From the NCBI GenBank assembly GCA_021399405.1, contig JAAFKL010000215.1:1-27335 (forward strand): a stretch of DNA of 27,335 nt, given 5' to 3'. The DNA comes from Candidatus Heimdallarchaeota archaeon (GTDB lineage: Archaea; Asgardarchaeota; Heimdallarchaeia; Heimdallarchaeales; Kariarchaeaceae). Positions 24,727-27,335 of the stretch are shown here, piece by piece. The notes below the pieces were generated by a model. It was not told the origin of the DNA. It did no database searches and was given only the letters and a program-made list of their open reading frames with translations. Position 1 is the stretch's first letter, and each line of letters begins with the position of its first letter. Made by a program: the position numbers and the translations under genes.

Positions 24727-25919
24727 AAGTGACCTCCAAATTGTTCTTTAATGATTTTCCTGCCGAAGTCTAATAATCGGTCTTTTTGCTTTTTCTTGAG
24801 TTCTTCTTCATCATTAATTGCTGCTTGTAACTCATCAATTGGTTTTAACAACCAATCTGCACCTGATTCAATAACTGTTCCTTTTTGATCAAACCATGTG
24901 AAATTATCCTTAGAATAATAAATATCAAATCCAGCAAATTCATTGCGATATTGAAGATAATTTCCAATAGTGGCATATTTTCGTAGTGAAATCTGTATCC
25001 CACCATTTAATCTAACACCTAAATATGTATCAGGATTGATATTAGATTCGATTTTACTTTTGATTATTTCTTCTGCTTCTGATGATGAGGGATTATCCAA
25101 CTTCACTGATATCTCTTCAAATTTTCTTGTTTCAAGTGGGATTTCAGTCATATCGACTTGATTATTCGATATATCAATGATTGATAGAGATTTCTCTTCT
25201 TTTCTTTCACCAAAATCAATTATTAACGGGGACCCTGGATAGTGAATCTTCATATCAGGGAAGGAAGGATGTTTTATTGTTTGTTTTTTATGAATATGCC
25301 CCATTGCGACATAATTCAATTCGGGTGGGAAGAACGTGATCGGTATTTCTGGTTCATTTGCACTAGAAATTTCATAACCCATTCGTCCACCATTTACCAT
25401 TTGATGACTTAGGAGTATATTTTGTTTGGTATTGTTATTTTTCATTAAACTTCCAAGAGCCTCTGGGTATCGATCTTCAATATCGGATCTAATATATGAA
25501 ATCCCATGAACGGATATTTCTGTATTACCTACTTTGTAAATCTTGGTCCCATTATCAGTAATAGCAGTACATTTTGGAATATAATTGATAAAATTAAGTG
25601 GTGAAACTACCCCTTTTGTAAATGCTTTATCATGATTCCCTGCAATTGTTACAAATGGGATATTTGCCTCAGATAGCCTACGTAGTGCTTTGAGACCACC
25701 TTCAATATCTGCATTTTTAACATTAATTCGATCAAACATATCACCTGAATGCACCACAAAGTCGACACGTTCCTCGATAGCATGATCTATTATTCTATTG
25801 AATTGAATCTCTGTATCAATGGACATTAGATTTCTTTGTGTTTCATCATCAGTCCGCATTTTTTTATGGATTTTACCCAAATGGGTATCTGAGCTATGAA
25901 GGAATCTAATTGTATCCAA
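24723..25919 (-). CDS. mre11: DNA repair nuclease Mre11
   Basis: This 398-aa Mn2+-dependent 3'-5' exonuclease and endonuclease works in complex with Rad50. The metallophosphoesterase motifs are in order: SSDTHLG (D11, H13), HSGDMFD (D60), GNHD (N95-H96-D97), a histidine in SHQM, and AMGHIHKKQ. Residues ~270-345 form the capping domain that reads DNA. The C-terminal helices (LLKPIDELQAAINDEEELKK and onward) are the expected Rad50-binding segment. The start is TTG at 25919, supported by GGTGA 6 nt upstream on the minus strand and by 'TIRFLHSSD' beginning at the family's usual place. It is the first gene of a two-gene operon with rad50. HerA and NurA, often neighbours in archaea, are not in this window. 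Confidence 0.93.
   Translation of the reverse strand: MDTIRFLHSSDTHLGKIHKKMRTDDETQRNLMSIDTEIQFNRIIDHAIEERVDFVVHSGDMFDRINVKNADIEGGLKALRRLSEANIPFVTIAGNHDKAFTKGVVSPLNFINYIPKCTAITDNGTKIYKVGNTEISVHGISYIRSDIEDRYPEALGSLMKNNNTKQNILLSHQMVNGGRMGYEISSANEPEIPITFFPPELNYVAMGHIHKKQTIKHPSFPDMKIHYPGSPLIIDFGERKEEKSLSIIDISNNQVDMTEIPLETRKFEEISVKLDNPSSSEAEEIIKSKIESNINPDTYLGVRLNGGIQISLRKYATIGNYLQYRNEFAGFDIYYSKDNFTWFDQKGTVIESGADWLLKPIDELQAAINDEEELKKKQKDRLLDFGRKIIKEQFGGHL
24732..24737 (-). promoter_or_regulatory. Shine-Dalgarno site of rad50 inside the mre11 end
   Basis: The minus strand reads GGAGGT 5 nt before the rad50 ATG at 24726. This strong internal site fits coupled translation of the pair. Confidence 0.7.
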
Positions 25920-26124
25920 TAAATTTCACCAATATAGGTATTACAGTTGTTATAGGGTCTACAAGTAAACTAACAATAAAAACTACCCATTCTTTATTCT
26001 GAAGTTAAGGTGTTTTTTATGGCTAGAATTAACTTTCCCCTTAAATTGTGAAAGCAATTTTCCATATAAAATAATTGTGAAGACAGTTCTAAAAGTGAAA
26101 TCTGTCCGAATGAATGTTTAATGA

Positions 26125-26132
26125 TTTTATAT
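26125..26132 (+). promoter_or_regulatory. TATA box of the HEPN-like membrane-protein gene
   Basis: TTTTATAT is centred about 28 bp before the ATG at 26157, the leaderless geometry seen elsewhere in this window. It supports that start codon, which has no SD. Confidence 0.5.
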
Positions 26133-26156
26133 TTCGGAATAAGAAATCTCCAGTAG

Positions 26157-26678
26157 ATGTATGTACTTCAATTTCCCTTTAATTATATTATAGCATTTTT
26201 TACAATTACAATTCTAATAATAAAGAGGAAATCCTCAAAACCACCGATTGTGGATCTAATCTCGAATAATTCTAAGGAAATTATTCAATTCTCACAATTA
26301 ATGTCAAATAAGTTGAATAAAGAATTCAATAATATATCCCGAAATACGAAATATTGGTTTTTCAAATCAAAGAATTCTAAATTCATAACTTATTTTCGTT
26401 TTATCAAATTTTACGAGTACCTAATAAAACGATTAGCCACGAAAGTTGGTTCCGTCACTGACAATAATCAAATCGAATTCGTAAAAGCAATCAACATGCT
26501 ACAAACCAATGGTTTATTGAAGTTACACGAGTACAATATAATAAATAAACAAAGGAAATTTAGGAATGTGTTTATTCATGATCTTGGTATGAATTACAGT
26601 ACAAGAGACATGAAGGTTGATATTAATCGATCTCTCTACAATCTAAATGCAATATTATCAAGATTGCTTCTTACATAA
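26157..26678 (+). CDS. Small membrane-anchored protein with HEPN-like R-x4-H motif
   Basis: This 173-aa protein has one N-terminal transmembrane helix (residues ~7-22, FNYIIAFFTITILII) followed by KRK, so the rest is probably cytoplasmic. The remainder is helical and basic. Residues 104-141 read like the core of a HEPN domain: a helix 'IEFVKAINMLQTNGLL', then 'LHEYNIINKQRKFRNVFIHD' with R136-N137-(x3)-H141. Catalytic HEPN RNases carry R-(N/D)-x4-6-H at this place. The motif is short, so the assignment is tentative and the protein may be an unknown archaeal family. It is divergent from mre11 and followed 72 nt later by a polytopic membrane-protein gene on the same strand, which might be its partner. 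Confidence 0.5.
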   Translation: MYVLQFPFNYIIAFFTITILIIKRKSSKPPIVDLISNNSKEIIQFSQLMSNKLNKEFNNISRNTKYWFFKSKNSKFITYFRFIKFYEYLIKRLATKVGSVTDNNQIEFVKAINMLQTNGLLKLHEYNIINKQRKFRNVFIHDLGMNYSTRDMKVDINRSLYNLNAILSRLLLT

Positions 26679-26750
26679 TATCTCAAAATTATCTTCATAT
26701 TCAGTTGCAACTTAATCATCCTTTATTAGATCTTAGGATAATTGATTATT

Positions 26751-27335
26751 GTGTATACAAATTGGACTATCGAGGTAATAATCAATATAATCGGTAGCAT
26801 ACCATATTTTGTCTCAGTGTGGTTATTGAACACACATTATAAACGACACAAAGACAAGACAATTTTAGCACTAATGGTTACCTGGACCACATATGGGCTA
26901 TATTGGCTTTCAAATGGGCTTGCCTATTTATATTTAGAAACTGATATATTTCGTATTAATAAAATCCTACTTTCTATCTCTACTATATCAATGGTCTATG
27001 GCTTTGACCGGATGATGAGGGATAGAATAAATCCATTTGAACTATCCTTTGTAGTTCTCATTAACGGTTTGATTTTGTATATAGTATCTGACCCTAAAAG
27101 TATCATAATTGAAGAATTGTCTAATGGTGATCAGACAGTTGCCCATGGTGAAGCCGCAAGAAACATGATTTTCATTTTAGGTGTGTTTATGAGTATAATT
27201 TACTTGTATTATACTCTGAGAATTTATCAACATTCTAATCCCAGGTACAAATCATATGCTCTCATGCTAGTTGTAGGAGCTGTGATTTTCGGTCCTTTAG
27301 TTATTGTATCATTCATGTTGAGATTTGGAACAATC
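26751..27335 (+). CDS. Polytopic membrane protein, N-terminal part only
   Basis: The frame is open from a TAA at 26739 to the window edge; I place the start at GTG 26751, with TTG 26742 as the alternative. The 195 visible codons contain about six hydrophobic segments: IINIIGSIPYFVSVWLL, LALMVTWTTYGLYWLSNGLA, ILLSISTISMVYGF, LSFVVLINGLILYIV, MIFILGVFMSIIYLYY and ALMLVVGAVIFGPLVIVSFM. Short charged loops lie between them. The layout resembles multi-helix sensory or uncharacterised integral membrane proteins, and a soluble domain such as a kinase could follow beyond the edge. I do not recognise the family. No SD is evident apart from a weak GGA upstream. Confidence 0.6.
   Translation, partial: MYTNWTIEVIINIIGSIPYFVSVWLLNTHYKRHKDKTILALMVTWTTYGLYWLSNGLAYLYLETDIFRINKILLSISTISMVYGFDRMMRDRINPFELSFVVLINGLILYIVSDPKSIIIEELSNGDQTVAHGEAARNMIFILGVFMSIIYLYYTLRIYQHSNPRYKSYALMLVVGAVIFGPLVIVSFMLRFGTI

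Noticed and set aside
26019..26051. A 10-codon ORF (MARINFPLKL) with an upstream AAGGTG in the mre11/HEPN intergenic region
   Set aside because: It is too short to support, with no well-placed TATA box; a chance event in AT-rich DNA is likely.
26043..26060. Six-bp hairpin AAATTG/CAATTT in the same intergenic region
   Set aside because: The stem is weak and AT-rich, with no T-tract and no gene end nearby on a matching strand.
26044..26081. Direct repeat AATTGTGAA twice between the divergent mre11 and HEPN-like genes, also resembling the arm at 10375
   Set aside because: By rough estimate an 8-9-mer of this composition is expected a couple of times in 27 kb, so no operator is claimed.
1..27335. 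tRNA, rRNA, CRISPR arrays, insertion sequences or an integrated element
   Set aside because: No T-loop-like GGTTCGAATCC motifs in a gene-free stretch, no regularly spaced short repeats, and no transposase or integrase motifs were seen on either strand. The large repeats are in-frame protein domains.

Overview
The window looks archaeal, from a low-GC genome. Three things point that way. (1) Two proteins start with a class III (type IV) archaeal pilin N-terminus, with an Arg-Arg-Gly cleavage site followed by a hydrophobic helix. (2) TATA-like boxes centred about 25-31 bp upstream of the start codons of several first genes suggest leaderless mRNAs, whereas genes inside operons have Shine-Dalgarno (SD) sites. 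(3) There is an Mre11/Rad50 pair. The combination with a complete bacterial-style heme operon would suit an oxygen-exposed archaeon, possibly an Asgard/Heimdallarchaeia-type lineage. That placement is inference; no marker gene in the window settles it.

Left part (1-9295, minus strand) is a cell-surface block. It holds a secreted protein of tandem bacterial Ig-like domains (cut by the window edge), two paralogous giant pilin-type proteins (958 and 956 aa) each ending in eight ~82-residue beta-domain repeats, and a single-pass membrane protein with an extracellular beta-rich part and a ~215-residue cytoplasmic part. The Ig-like gene and both pilin genes share a nearly identical 18-bp TATA-containing promoter element.

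Middle part (9485-11486) has three single genes: a compact Regnase/Zc3h12a-type NYN ribonuclease, a cytosolic parvulin prolyl isomerase, and a surface protein with a lectin/ConA-like domain, a Thr/Glu stalk and a C-terminal membrane anchor.

The operon at 11767-21640 (plus strand) encodes every step from glutamyl-tRNA to protoheme by the classical protoporphyrin route: hemH, hemA, a hemC-hemD fusion, hemB, hemL, hemE, hemN, hemY. Genes overlap or nearly touch. A possible 23-codon leader ORF with its own TATA box precedes hemH. The pathway is tRNA-Glu to GSA (HemA), ALA (HemL), porphobilinogen (HemB), uroporphyrinogen III (HemC-HemD), coproporphyrinogen III (HemE), protoporphyrinogen IX (HemN), protoporphyrin IX (HemY) and heme (HemH).

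Right part: rad50 and mre11 form a minus-strand operon convergent with the heme genes. Divergent from mre11 are a small membrane-anchored protein with a HEPN-like R-x4-H motif and the first 195 codons of a polytopic membrane protein that runs off the window. No tRNA, rRNA, CRISPR array or insertion sequence was recognised, and no gene-free stretch exceeds 300 bases.
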